Below, one piece after another: positions 38,782-51,208 of a DNA stretch of 64,000 bases. Each line of letters begins with the position of its first letter. Position 1 is the first letter of the stretch. The notes beneath the pieces were generated by a model, which saw nothing but the letters and a program-made list of their open reading frames with translations, did not search any database and was not told the origin of the DNA. A program made the position numbers and the translations under genes. Source of the stretch: Nematostella vectensis (taxonomy: Eukaryota > Cnidaria > Anthozoa > Actiniaria > Edwardsiidae); contig NC_064047.1 in assembly GCF_932526225.1 (NCBI RefSeq), forward strand, positions 1,054,001-1,118,000, given 5' to 3'.

Positions 38782-41700
38782 ATGCTTCGATCATCTAGTA
38801 TTTATTTAGTAATATTCTTCTGGACGCTTGTTTTCATTGTCAACGCGGTACTAAAGGTAAGGATTTCTTATGCCTAGTGCACACTAGCGACATAACGACG
38901 TGGACGCGCGCACTCTTATCTTCAACATAACGACATGGACATAACGACATAAGAGAAAAACATGTTTTTTCTTTTATGTCATTATGTTGGGCTAAACATA
39001 GTGCATGTGCCCATGTCGTTATGTTGTTATGTTGCTAGTGTGCACTAGGCATTAGGTATTGCTTGCAATAAAGGTAGGCTTCGTGATTGGCTGAATTTGA
39101 AATATGTCACTCAAACATGAATGTGCCAAATCCTGTTGAATGACATGCAACAGAAAAGACAACTTCTATGAGGCATTAAGCAACAACAACCAACACATCT
39201 TAAATAAAACAAGCTCAATGTGGTAAAGTCCAAATAAAGGAGGAGGAATCCATTTCTGAACATCCATAAAAGAGTTGAATCTCCTCTTGAAAAGCATCTT
39301 ATAGTTACATCTGCAGAGGAAGCAAAAAACCACAAATTTTAGAAGGCTTTGAGAATCAATGAAAATCAATAAACACCAATCCATTGCAATAAACAATCCA
39401 TCAAACATCCATAAAAAAATTCATGGCATTGTACATTGATCTTTCAAATTCAGCCATTGGCTGTTATAGACCTTTATAAATCCAGAGTCATAGCAGGCAA
39501 CATAAGATGGGGGGCACAGCCACGCCCATTCTGGTCATTTCCTTTTGATTGTTGAAAATATTCGGGGTGGGGGGGGGGACACATGCCCCAGTGCCCCATC
39601 CCTTGCTACGACCCTGAATTCATAAGATTCATTGCTTAAAGCACTGCATCATCACCCCCCCCTCCCCTCTGAGACTAGCTACAATCCTTCCTTTGCCTCT
39701 TTGCTTTTAAATCATTGTTAGATACCTATATTGTTAGACTTATTACCCAATTGTAGGAAAAATAGGAATTAAATTAAAATTAGCATAGTAGCCTTGGTTT
39801 CTGATTTGATTTCCTGTGCCGGAAAAAAAGATGCCTGATAGTGTCCATGGGGATGCTTGCTACTGCAGCTACCAATTGAAAGTTTGAAGAAAGCCAATTA
39901 GCATGTGAAAACCCCAGTCTAATAAATAAGAACTTTATAACTAAAGGTTATGTTATGCATCAAAGCATTTATTTGTCTCGCTGGTGGGCAATTGAACATT
40001 TCTGAATGTTTCCAGCATCCCACAAAACTGTCAAAGTGGGTCACACTGTTTGCATGCTAAGTTTCTTTAAATGTTAAACATATTTAACCCAACAGAACTA
40101 CCGCAAGTATTCCCGTCGATACAAAGAGTTTCTGGAAGACCATGGCATTACTATGTCACTTTGCCAGATTCGCTGGTACACCACACAGCTCAATCGCTGG
40201 TTCATCTGGTTTGGCCGTCTTCACCCGTATCTTTTACACCTGTGGTTTAGCTTAGGAGTGTTTGTAGGTGTTGGACTCATGGCATTATCGGTAATGGTAC
40301 TCTCGTTGACTCTGTATCAAGCATTCACCAAGGAGGCCCCGGAACAAGTTTTAACACCAGTTGTAAGTTTTAAGTCACTGAGACTATTCTATACTGCCAA
40401 AGCTCAGTAGATGTATTGATTTTTTAAAGCAGTATTAGTGATTCCTTTTGCTTCATTTACCCCATCAAAAAAAAAATTAAAAGAAAAGAATTAGAAAAAA
40501 GTAGGGATGTTGTCTGTGCTTGTATGCCACTCATTTCACAAATTCAAGAAAAATAAGGTTCAGTTTTATTACCACCTGATTAATCCAAATAAGCTATGTC
40601 CCTTTTTGAATGAGCCAAGCCCACAGATTCAGAAATAAGCCCTTAGCTTAGATTTTAAAAGCAAGTAATTTCTTTTGTTTCAATTTTAATGAACAAGGAA
40701 CTATTAAATGCCTTTGTCACTATTGATATGTATTTGATGTGGGTCCTCATTCCCCAGTACTTTTACAAACTAACCAAAAGTCATTTTTTTCAAATTATGT
40801 GAACTTCTGTTTTTCATCATGTAACGACTGCTGTTTTAGATGCCTGGGGTGAACCTGCCATGGAGTCAGTTAATGTATTACCTCATAACCCTGGCAGTCA
40901 GCGGAGTTTTCCATGAGATGGGTCATGCAGTTGCTGCCGTCAGGTTAGTTTCTCAGTCCTACAGCTTCAAGAACTGGGAAGGGAAAAAAGACGAAGCTTT
41001 AAGCAATGTTGTAAATAAAAGAGTTTCAGCTGGGAAACTACTCAGATTTGAAAAACAGGATGTACTGTATAGCTTGCTTTGAATGGCAATACTACAGTGC
41101 ATGTGCATTATCAAATTAGCTTTAAGGCTAGTAATTGCAGGCTTACTAGACTTAAATCAAAATAGCAAATTGAAAAGAAACAAATAATCTTTTGAGGTAA
41201 CATCAGGCAAGCAGGAAACCCTGATATTCATCTTGTATTTCACAGAGAGCAGGTGCGTGTAAACGGCTTTGGCATGTTCTTTATGGCCATCTACCCTGGT
41301 GCATATGTTGATTTGTATACAGACCACCTGACGATGATCTCTCCAATCAGACAGCTCAGGATATACTGTGCAGGGGTCTGGCATAATGTCATCCTTGTGT
41401 TGCTAGGGCTGTTGTTGCTATGGTCACTACCTTATTTACTAGTGCCGCTCTATATGGCAGATCAAGGAGCAGTGGTCACTAAAGTGTCGAGGGTGAGTAT
41501 TGTCAAAACAACTAGCTCTTCCGCTGTATTATTCCAGGGGTCAAAAGGCTAAAAGCTTTCTACACTGTGGATCTCTTATCCTTTTGAAGGAGGATGTTTA
41601 GCCGGAGTCTCTCTTTGTACTCCATTAGCCTGTATTGTTAGAATGCAAAAGAACTGCTGGGGAGGTTAGCCCCTGGTACCATCTTCAATAGCAGCGCTTA

Positions 41701-44700
41701 CATACTAGCTCAAACTCATAATTGAAAATTTCTTATATGTTATAATTTCCCATTTTTTTGTTCAATTGACCTAAATAACAGTGCAGTAGTTTCATTTTGT
41801 TTTTCTGGGTGGGTGGGGGGGGGGGGCAGGGTAACTGTTATGATGGGGGTCCATATGTGTTCTCTCCCCTTGTTTGTGAGCTCAGCTTTATTTATATTTA
41901 TTCAGAGGCTTCTATCACATTGTGATGAGAGCATACCTATCAACTCTCCCGCATTAGGTGGGAGTCTCAAGATTTTGGACCCCTTCTCCCGCTCTCCCGC
42001 GTTGAGCACCGAATCTCCCACTTTTTAGCGATTTTTATCGCTTCCAAAAAATTATTCTATAAAAAAATATTTGAAACAATAATTCCTTTGTGTAGCACAA
42101 TTAATCTAACACCCTTGTGAGATCAATAAGTGGATTTGTTCGTGAGAGCTTACTATACTGCAAATGCCTGCAAGGCTAAACCCACCCCTCCCCCTCAAAA
42201 ATGAATATACCCCACCTCTCCCCCAAATATTCTCAAGCCTTGAGATTTTCAGAGGCTGACAGGTATGTGAGAGGGTTGCAAACCCTGCCACAGTACATGT
42301 AACAGAGCGAGCTAAGAATACTCATTTAGAGAGGCAATAAGCAATCAGTGTAGCTCTTTCAAGTCATGGGAACCTTTTGACTTAAATCTTGTTCTGTGCT
42401 TTTTCTAGAACTCACCAGTCTTTGGGAGTATCAACAGGGGAGACACAATCTACTCAGTCTATGGCTGCCCAGTTAACAACAAGAATGACTGGATACAATG
42501 TGTGTCTAGAACTCTAAACTCACCACAACATGGCTACTGCAGCAACATGTTTACCGTAACTAGACAGAACTCCTCACAAGGTATGCATACAATGATCATG
42601 ATGTGACTCGTCATGCGCCTCAGCCAAGATAGCCCACACCGTGTAGTCTTCACTTGCACTGGTCAGGTTGTTCTAATTAAATAAGGGAATGATTGTTACC
42701 TGGACCTCTTAGAAAGCCACCAGACACGAGTCTGTTTAAATAAAAAAGCAAGGCTTGCTGCAAAACAAGATTGGAGAAAACAAGCAATTTTTTTGGAAAA
42801 TTCGACTCTGGCTATGCGAACAAAAGATTTCAGCTGTCAAGTAAATATTTGCTGTGCTAGCGCCAGCTTGGAAGAAGAAATTCAGAGACAAAGAAAAACA
42901 GACACAGGTTGTGCAACAGATTTACCCATTCACTGGGAAACCCAGGGAGGTTTTTGTAGAAGAGGTTTTTGAAGAAAAGTTAGGTGTGCATTATACATTA
43001 ACACATCATTGATACTGTATAGATAATACAGTAAGCAGAAACCACTGGAAAAATGCACAATGCATCTGGGCACAAGCTACAGTTGTTCTACCTCTTGCAC
43101 ATAAATCATATGTGCCTTTCTATTTCTAATTTCCTTAACTTTTAATTCTATTCTTCACTTCTAAATTTGATACCTTTTTGTTTTACCAGGAGGAAGTTTT
43201 ACGGATGGTGTCTATGAATGTTGTGGTAACCTGACTACCTCATCAAGGCTCTGCTTTAGATATGAGTCAATAAAAAGTGAAAAGGTACTGAACATTTTTT
43301 AGTTTACCATTTCACAAGCAAATGGCAGATTCATTGCAGAGTCAAGCTATATATTGTATTTATCTGGGGTGGTTGCACAAAGCCCGGATAAGTCCTATTC
43401 ACTGTATAAAACCCCTAAACAGATAGCGTAACCAGACTTTGTGTATCAAGCCCTAAGTTGTTTATAAATCTGGTATTTGTTTGATTATCCCGCATGATTT
43501 TTTTTTCTTTCAAGCAACCCCCCCCCCCCCCAAAAAAAAAAAAAAACACTTTAAGGGGTTTAAAAATCACCCTTGAACCATGCAAACCCCCTATTCAATT
43601 TGTGTCATTTTCTCAGGGCTATGCTTGTCTTGCGGCTCGTAGCATCATGCAGGCATCTCAGTTCTGTAGCTTACCTGAGCACTGCCATGGGCCTGGTAAT
43701 AAAGCTTGTGTTCATCCATCGCTTGACAACTCCAGTCGACTGATCAGGGTACGGCGACTTGGTGGCCCTGATGTACTATATGTGGGGGACCCTATATTAC
43801 TTCAGTACACAGGTAGGATTGAGCTTAAGTATTAGTGAAAATTTGTAAAATTTGTCGTCCTAGCAAAATACCTAGTGTGGGAAGGCTTTTATTTCCATGG
43901 GCTGATTTTCTATTGGGGTTTATTTCGAAATTTCATCACATTTTGTCTTCCAATGTCGAATGAAAACAATAACAAAGGTTTGGCTAAGAAGGCCTTTTTA
44001 ACATGTGAACTTGCTGGACTCCCTGGAGCTCTCTCCTCCCCAAAGTAAAAGGGGAATGGTATGCAGTCAGTCTGTAGTGCAACCCAAGAAAATGAAAAAA
44101 TAACAATGTGTGAGAATCTTAACATAATTTATTTTCTCTCTTTCAGTTGCTGTTGTTAACTACTCACCTCGAAGTCCCATCCTACCTATGGAACTCCCAA
44201 CTATCATAGAAACATTCCTAATGTATCCTTTGTCAATCATGCATGTACATGGATTCTTCCGAATTGTATTTAAATATCTTTTAAGAGTTCTGGCCATCAG
44301 CAATTTCGTCATCCTTGCAGAACATCAAGTGTGTGAGAGCATCCATTTTCATCAGCTGATTTTGGGAAGCTATTATAACATATCTAAAAACATATGTACT
44401 TCTTTGGAAAAAGTATATGAAAAATGGAGTTTTGTTTTATGATCCATTTTACATCCCTTCACAATATTGAGTGACAAAAGGCATCCTTTTTCATTGGCCA
44501 ATAAAAGCTAGTAACTAAGTTACTTTTTGTATTATTGAAGTGTCGTGGATGGTTATTTTTAAGTCCTTTTTTAAACAGACCGTTGTATTTTAAAATGTAA
44601 GCAATAAAAAGGAGTATCTCAGTAACATTATTTAACCTTCTTTAACCATCAATGTGCAGATATTTAATTTCTCTATCAGGAGCGCTAGCACTGCTAAACA

Positions 44701-44882
44701 TTGTGCCGTGTTACTCGCTGGATGGCCAGTGGGCCCTGTTTGCTCTTGTGGATCATACTCTAGGGAACATTATACCGAATGAAGACCAAAGAAGCACTTT
44801 GTGCACAGTTATATTGACAATGGGAACTTTGTTACTTGCAGCTAATATCACTCTTGCATTATGGACCCTTGGAAGCGTCTGA
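38782..44882 (+). CDS. MBTPS2: Membrane-bound transcription factor site-2 protease (S2P)
   Basis: Zinc intramembrane metalloprotease of the Golgi. In animals it makes the second cut that releases SREBP and ATF6 from the membrane. Nine exons, all with GT-AG sites and compatible phases: 38782-38856, 40096-40362, 40840-40943, 41246-41492, 42409-42580, 43190-43284, 43617-43812, 44147-44222, 44660-44882, giving 484 residues (human is 519). Exon 1 is a hydrophobic N-terminal segment. Exon 3 has the HExxH zinc motif as VFHEMGHAVAAV. Exon 4 has the conserved NGFGMFFMAIYPGAYVDLY block and the next membrane segment. Exons 5-7 encode the Cys-rich luminal region. Exon 9 has YLISLSGALALLN and the third zinc ligand in SLDGQW. 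The serine-rich loop of the human protein is absent. The exon 8 donor (GTATCC) is weak, but the join restores the expected ETFxxYLISLSG spacing. All catalytic residues are present, so it should be active. Confidence 0.95.
38871..39051. mobile_element. 181-bp Harbinger-like MITE in MBTPS2 intron 1
   Basis: The terminal inverted repeats are 26 bp (TGCCTAGTGCACACTAGC onward at 38871-38896; inverse at 39026-39051) with one mismatch. Flanking TTA at 38868-38870 and 39052-39054 is a 3-bp target duplication, the pattern of PIF/Harbinger elements. The interior is itself largely a foldback of ACATAACGACAT-type repeats. There is no coding capacity. Confidence 0.85.
39483..39616. mobile_element. Short inverted-end repeat, MBTPS2 intron 1
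   Basis: The ends read CAGAGTCATAGCAGG and CTTGCTACGACCCTG. The interior has GGGGGCACAGCCACGCCC and CTGGTCATTT, the reverse complement of matching blocks at 53194-53339, so both are copies of one family in opposite orientations. The poly(G) tract inside varies between copies. Confidence 0.65.
41932..42267. mobile_element. 336-bp nonautonomous DNA transposon, MBTPS2 intron 4
   Basis: The ends are CATACCTATCAAC and the inverse GCTGACAGGTATG. A perfect 6-bp target duplication TGAGAG flanks it (41926-41931 and 42268-42273). The interior has CTCCCGCATTAGGTGGGAG and several CTCCC blocks and no ORF. The superfamily is not assigned. Confidence 0.8.
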
Positions 44883-45046
44883 TTCATGAGAGCCACCCCA
44901 TGGGGTTTTGGGACCACCAATCTCTAATACTCCTCACACCCCGGAATTTTCAAAACCCTCTCTGGAATCATACATTTTTTTCTGTGCCATTGTAGCGGCC
45001 GAACGTGTTTTAGGTTAAATTGACAGTGCACTTTGTCTTTTTACCA

Positions 45047-45052
45047 AATAAA
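45047..45052 (+). terminator. Poly(A) signal, MBTPS2
   Basis: AATAAA 165 bp after the MBTPS2 stop codon, the first perfect hexamer on this strand after the gene. Confidence 0.6.
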
Positions 45053-45952
45053 AGCTGGAGGGGCGGATCTAGCTTTCCGCTCAAGGCGGGGTTTGGTTCA
45101 GTGACAAAGGGGGGAGGGGGTAATTTTGTTTTGTTGCATATGGCTTTCTGCCAGCCCAAGAGGGGGGGGGGGGGGGGGGTTAAACCCCCCTAACCCCTCC
45201 CCCCAGATTCGCTACTAAGCTGGATGTCGGAAAAAACTGCATCAAGTAGGGCCATAGAGTTTTGCCATTCTTCCTATATACAGTACGGCTGATTTTGGAA
45301 ACCCACATGAGAAGACGCAAATCGGAAAAACGGTATCGGGAAATGACATTATTATTATTAGCAAGTTGAGGCTATTTTGGAGGGCTTGTAAAGTACAAAC
45401 TTTGTACTCATTGTTTCATAAAAAAATGAACTGTAATAAAAGTTAATAAATTCTCAAAAGTATGTCAAACATATACACAGTCACATATTGGGTTGTTCGG
45501 GATTTTTTTACGGAATAAAATGTAGTAATATAATGTCATACGATTTGTTAATTGTAAATATATGATTTTCAATTTCAACAAACACATTTGGCAAGAAAAA
45601 TATAACAACGAGTGAAACATCCAATCAAGGGAAGGAATGTCTCTTTTTCTCTTAAATATACTATTTGGAATATTTATCCTGTTTGGTGTATTTAACCCAT
45701 TGACTCGCGTGCCGGCCAATTCCGGCCGTGAGCAGTACGCACAAGTATTAATGCAAAATGATTACAATAAGCTTAAGAAATTCGGAAATATTTAAGGTGT
45801 AGATAGTCTTAAAAACATTCATCTAAACAATGTGATAGGAACTACTGACCAAAAATAGGTTACAAATGCTTTGCATGTTTATTTTGACAACCTCAATAAA
45901 TTATTTCCACTACTGAAATAATGCAACAATCAAAATCACACGCAGCCGCAGC
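45053..45952. other. Intergenic spacer with G/C-run repeat
   Basis: Spacer between the MBTPS2 poly(A) signal and the transposon at 45953. Bases from about 45058 (AGGGGCGGATCTAG) to 45200 hold a poly(G) run followed by C-rich sequence. The opposite orientation of the same GGGGCGGATCTAG end occurs at 2229-2241. No gene was seen. Confidence 0.5.
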
Positions 45953-46464
45953 CTCGTCCCCAGGGTCTTCTGGGTAATCTAGACATCTGCAGGTATAGAA
46001 TCAGGATCATCTTCTGTGGTGCTATATCCTTGCCACACTTAAATCACTGTGTTTGCACCGCTTTATTCGTTCTTTCTATCTTTCTTTTATTCTCCTGAAA
46101 AATGGAAGAATAGTACACAGTCTACATTGCCATTTGTCTTTCATAACTGCGGGAATCTAGAATCATTTCTACAGGTGCCATTAGCGCAATGCTTTGTTGT
46201 CACCATTTTGTTCTTACGAAAGCACACGCTTCTTGACTTGTCTGAACTTCCGCGGGCTTACAATTTGTTGGACTTTGACCCCGTAAAACGCACGTGACTT
46301 TCCAGCGCCGAACTTGCTCACAACACTTTGCGACACTCGTTTGAAACCGAGGTCGGGCGTCAAAATTTTAAAGTTTGTTTTTATCCTTCGTTTCACGTGC
46401 GTGTCGCAAAGAGTTGTGGGAAAATGTGGGAAAGGTGAATTACCTAGAAGACCCTGGGGTCGAG
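45953..46464. mobile_element. ~512-bp nonautonomous DNA transposon
   Basis: The 26-bp terminal inverted repeats (45953-45978, containing CCCCAGGGTCTTCT, and 46439-46464) differ at two positions. Inside, CACAACACTTTGCGACAC (46319-46336) is inverted at 46401-46418 with one mismatch. There is no intact transposase frame. The CTCGTCCCCAGGGTC type of terminus is familiar to me from invertebrate chordate and cnidarian repeats. Confidence 0.8.
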
Positions 46465-46906
46465 AGGGCAGCCATTATTAAATTTAATAATTGAAAAAAA
46501 GTATGTCTTTTCATGTTGTTTCAAATGTCATCTACCTACCTAGTGTTCCAATTAAGTGACATGTTCATGTGGAACCTCTTACTTATTTAAAATGTTGTAG
46601 GGCCAATGATCTCGCACCCTTATTCAGAAACTATTGAGTAAATAAAAGCATGTAACAACAAGAATACACCTTTTTATCAATTCCTTTTTTTTCTACCCTC
46701 TGTATAACAGTAGCTTCTAATGCAAATGTAAGGGAGTTCATATATTTACATGTCTGTACCAAAATACAATTAGAAAAGGTTACTGGTAATAGGGTTATTT
46801 GTCCACATCACCAGATAAAGTCTGCTGAATTATCAGCCAAAAAATTTGTCTTCAAGACAAATTATACCAGCTCTAAACAAAAAGTGAATTAAATTTCATG
46901 GTTAAA

Positions 46907-46912
46907 TTTATT
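46907..46912 (-). terminator. Poly(A) signal, RSPH3
   Basis: TTTATT on the plus strand reads AATAAA on the minus strand, about 44 bp beyond the RSPH3 stop codon. Confidence 0.6.
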
Positions 46913-46955
46913 TACAGACTAGAGAATTTCTCACTATAAATAAAAAAGAACGAAT

Positions 46956-49790
46956 TTATGTCTCTTCTTCCTCCTCTGGTGCTGGCTCTTCTGCATTTGC
47001 AGTATCGTCTTCGTCTGGCTTGGGGGTTTCTGCCGGCACTTCAGGTGTTGGCTCTACTGGTGTTTCTTGTTTGGGTTCTTCTGGTGGTGGAGCTGGAGTT
47101 GCTTCTTCTATCTTTTTCTTCTGCTCAGCCGCACGAGCCATGATTTCTTTCTCCATAGATAGTCTAAGTTCCTCATCAAGTTTCCCATACACTTGTTGAC
47201 GTTTTGTGACAACATGCCGAATAATAGCTGTAGAAAAGCATAAGTTGTGAGTTTTAATACACAAATCAATCAAAAACTACAGTATGCAAATGGAGCTGGA
47301 AAAACGTGCATATTTGAAAGAGAAACACAAAAAAACACCAGAGAACAAAGAATCTTACCATCAAGAACTGTTCTTGCAACCAACGATCTGTTCAGATTGA
47401 CATCAACTCGTCCCATCAGCCAAGGCATGAAATAAGTTTCCACATCTGAGATAGAAATTCCAATTTAGCTATTTCCTTTACATGTAATTCTTTATTTGAA
47501 TTGTCTAGGTTTTCACGCCCACCTCTTTCGACGGGATCATAGAAGTAGCCGTTTTCGTTGAGTGATCCAAATACTGATGGTACAAGGTCTGCCAAATAAC
47601 TCTGCAAAAAACATAAGATAATGGTTTGAGTATGTTTTGAAAATCATTTTCAAACATTGTACAAGAGGGCTGTTAAATAAGGCAACAATGCTCTAAAAAG
47701 CTATTTCATCATTTTCATGTCTAGATCCATTTATATTATTTTAAATAAGTGTTCGTAAGTTAAAATTAACACTTGAAATGCACATATGCTAAAACATTGT
47801 TTCCTTCTTTACACTAAAATATTATTCTTACAATTTTGAGTAATCTGTGAATTCAAGTTCATGAATTCCAAGTGTCCAAATAGAATATGGCTCTCATCAG
47901 TCACATCTTCCAATGATGCCATATCACCGCAGTGCATTGGCCAATGGTACAAAATGTGTTCCTTTAAAAATCCCAAACTTGATTGATGGAAGTGAGAAGC
48001 ACTTTTATAATTTCCGTATTTTTCTACAAGAGTTCTCAGAATACTCAAAATTGTAGCAAAAGATAGAGTCAAGTTTGAATAAATCAAACACATGCTTAGC
48101 TATACAGCTTACCTGTGCAAATGCCCGGGCTGCAATTTTCTCTCCAGTCTCTTTCTCCTTTTTTAAAACCTGTGCCTGTTGTCGCATGCGTCGTTCTTTT
48201 TCTTCCCTGTGTCTCCTCTCCTGTTCCTCCAACCTTTGTGTTTCCACAAGTTCAGCATTTCGAAGCTCTTCGAATCGTCTCTGTTGGGCTCTGAGATTTG
48301 AAAGTTCTTCTTCTTCCATGACCTCTAGAAGAGCTTGTTCTACGGTCTTACCAACAAGCACTTCCAAGATTGGCTTGACTTCAATATCAAAATCAAAAAG
48401 CTGTGAAAATAAGAAAAGTTACATGAAATCCCCTATATAAAAGAACTCAACACTGCATTTCAGAAACCATATAGAATACCCAGTGATATGCACTCTATAT
48501 TCTTTAATGCAGTTAAAACACAAAGTTTGTCTACTGCAAGCCATCCTCACCTCGCCCTCAAGAATCTGTGTAGCGACATCAACCCCTGTCTTAGCGGGGA
48601 TAAAGAGGGGCGAAGGTGGTCTATCCAGAAATGCATCGGTTTGTGTCTCAACCTCTGCCTCCTCTACACGATCACTGAGTTCCTCTAGGTACAATTCTGT
48701 CTGAACATCAATGTGTTTGCGACCTTCCACTGGTTCAGGTGAGCGTGGTTGAAGTTGTTGCTTTGCTCGTTTCCTGGCAATTGCTCTCCTTCTTGCCTCT
48801 TGTTGCTTTTGTATTTCAATTGGGTCTGGTTGGGCAGTCTAGAATAAAATATGTTCAAGCTATTATGAGACACATGCAGGCAAGGTAAAATATGCCTGAT
48901 CAAAACACCAGACAAAGATCTAATTTATTTGAGTTATCAATTCTGTTTAGGCAATCTCACCAAAGTACAAGGTTGACAAATAAAACATCAACCCTCATCT
49001 ACATTTAATAATATACCAAAGGAAATTACAAAACAAGATTTAATTTAAAAGAATAGGATTCTGTTTCTCTGTCAAAAATTGCTATCTACATACATGCAAG
49101 ATTTTTTATATAATTGGATCTTACCGCTGGGAGGGTTCGTTGAGCATATGTGTTGCCTCTCACGATTCTTCTGTCGTACATGATATTACCATAGGGCATG
49201 GATGCTTCATTTCTGAAAATCGACATCCAAAATCAAATTCCACGTAGCTTACATTCACAATTAAGTAGATGAGTAGATAACCACTGAGATCGTAAACATT
49301 AAAAGTAGGATCTTCTTGCATTCGGATTGAAAGTAAAAAAAGTTGTAAGATAGAATAAATTCGTTTGGATTAAGATTTGATTTGGAATTCATTTCCTGTC
49401 TTTTCCTTTGAAAGAAACTTTCAAATGATATCAAATCGATGATAACAGATAAAAGATTGGTATATCGCCGTACTTTAAAAAATAACAACTGTAAAAACAG
49501 TACGGGAAAATCAGATTTTCCTTTTGATGATTGAGGACAAGAATAGCACTCAACAACGATGTCGTGCTAATATGTATCAGCGTGACAAGGAAAGAGTAGT
49601 AGCTTGATCTATTAAAAATATCATCATAAGAATTTAGCTTAGAATAATATATAACATGGGAGAGGTTTGGTACTACTTACTGTTGAGTAAGAGGATCCCT
49701 GAATTTCTTTCGTTGTTGAACGGGTCGAGGTTGGCTTGCGAAAGTGTAAGTTCTCGATGCGTCGCCTTTTTGTGCTACTGCAGCAGCCAT
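46956..49790 (-). CDS. RSPH3: Radial spoke head protein 3
   Basis: Structural protein of the axonemal radial spoke in motile cilia; in other species RSP3 binds PKA and anchors the spoke. Seven exons with compatible phases: 49790-49681, 49212-49125, 48838-48551, 48400-48113, 47601-47523, 47445-47359, 47227-46956, giving 403 residues. The N terminus has MAAAVAQKGDASRTYTFAS, then MPYGNIMYDRRIVRGNTYA. Exon 3 has GRKHIDVQTELYLEELSDR and DAFLDRPPSPLFIPAKTG. Exon 4 is a long charged coiled coil with LEVLVGKTVEQALLEVMEEE and RLEEQERRHREEKERR. Exon 5 has YLADLVPSVFGSLNENGYFY. These blocks match remembered vertebrate RSPH3 closely. The C terminus is a low-complexity Glu/Pro/Thr tail ending in a run of Glu. 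The start is the first ATG before the conserved block. It is divergent from the CLIC gene. Confidence 0.95.
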
Positions 49791-50377
49791 TTTTCAGTAA
49801 AAATCTCACAAAATACTACACAGTTATCTAAAATATATCCCTGCTGAAGTGGGGCAGAGATATTATAGCGGGAAATCAAATCTACTGGAGGAAAAGGCGA
49901 ATTTCCTGAGCTCTTTGGTTATGGCTGTCTTTTACATCCAAAACATGGCGTTGCTAAAGGACTATTTACACGTCACGGTCGTCAAGACAACAAAACTTAT
50001 TTACGCGCCCTCTGAAAAAAACGCGGGCTCGGCTACATACGGGTACTTTTCTTGTTCAGCCAGTGTCACACTAGCGAATTGTCACACAACAAGCCGTTTG
50101 TTACTGGCAAATTACAGATTAAATTTCCCAAAGTCCTTTTTAGCATACTTTTGCGATTACTCGTTAAGTGTTTATCCAGAATTTAATTCAATTGAGTGCT
50201 TTATTTGGTCATTTCTAATTTGTTTTTGACTGTCTGTCTTTTCTGCCGTGACTGTTTCCACAGGGGGTACCCAGGGGCTATTTATTTCGCTTGGAGGAAA
50301 GCGAGGGTGTAACTTCGATTGAAACGTTCGAGATCAACAGACGTGTTCGAGACTCGTAAGGAAAAAGCCTTGAAAAA
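49791..50377. promoter_or_regulatory. Shared divergent promoter region, RSPH3 / CLIC
   Basis: 587 bp separate the two start codons, so both promoters must lie here. A half X-box (GTTGCTAAAGGAC) near 49954 is a weak RFX candidate for the ciliary gene. No TATA box was evident. A 126-codon open frame at 49849-50229 has no recognisable features and is not called. Confidence 0.5.
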
Positions 50378-51208
50378 ATGGCGGAAGAAACTATACCTGG
50401 AGTCGAACTCTTCGTGAAGGTAGGCAGTAAAGGAAGTATATCCTTAATAACAATTAAATACGTTTTAAATCTTGTTTTTGTGTTATAGGCATCTACACTC
50501 GATTGCCAATCTCTCGGAGCCGACATCCAGTGTCACAGAATTATGATGATGTTCGCTCTGAAAGGTCTCCCCATAAAAACCTTTAACGTGGACACCATAA
50601 AGAAGACAAATGTACAACTTCATTTCCCGTACAAGAATTTTCCAACATTGACCCTCGATAACGGGGCAGAGGTTTTGGACGACCTTGACGAGATTGAGAG
50701 AAGATTTGAGAAACTTTCCGAAACCAACCAATCCATTCCAAAGCTTGCATGCACCAACAAAGATATACTGTCCTTCGTTAATGTAGGACCAGGATCGAAA
50801 ATCTACCAAAAATTCAACTACTTTATTAAAAACCGGGCACAGGAGGGCGAAGAGGCACTAAAAACGCAACTCTTACAGGAGTTGAAAAAAGTAAACGCTT
50901 TCTTGATGTCAGCGAAGATGCCCAAAGATGGCGAAGGAAATCAGATGTTCCTCAGCGGAGAGAGCCCGGGATTACCAGACTGTACTCTACTACCCAAGCT
51001 ACACTATATTTATGTGTGTCTTGGGGTGGTAAAGGAGTTTCCTATGGAAGAATTGACGGGAATTGAGAGCTATCTCGAGTCTGGAAGAAAGCATTCTGCT
51101 TTCCAAAGCACATGTCCGAAGAAAGCTGATATAGTGCATTTTTACTGTAGGCAAGCTGGCATGGATGACGCCGAAGCGATGAGAAAATCAAACCAAGTCC
51201 GCGAATAA
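50378..51208 (+). CDS. Chloride intracellular channel (CLIC) family protein
   Basis: CLIC proteins have a glutathione-transferase fold, exist as soluble and membrane forms, and act in membrane trafficking, tubulogenesis and redox chemistry. Two exons: 50378-50419 (14 codons, MAEETIPGVELFVK) and 50489-51208, giving 253 residues. The N-terminal thioredoxin-like half has the opening strand VELFVKAS and FALKGLPIKTFNVDT. The C-terminal helical half has FLSGESPGLPDCTLLPKLHY and AFQSTCPKKADIVHFY, which match the Drosophila CLIC blocks I remember. At the active site, where vertebrate CLICs have CPFS, this protein has DIQC: the first Cys is Asp, as reported for nematode EXC-4, and the second position is Cys. 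Family assignment is strong; orthology to a single vertebrate CLIC cannot be decided, so no symbol is given. Confidence 0.9.

Noticed and set aside
49950-49970. GTTGCTAAAGGAC as an X-box for RSPH3
   Set aside because: Only one half-site fits well, so it is mentioned in the promoter region but not called.
49849-50229. 126-codon plus-strand frame between RSPH3 and the CLIC gene
   Set aside because: Starts in the divergent promoter region and has no recognisable domain or splice context. It looks like chance.
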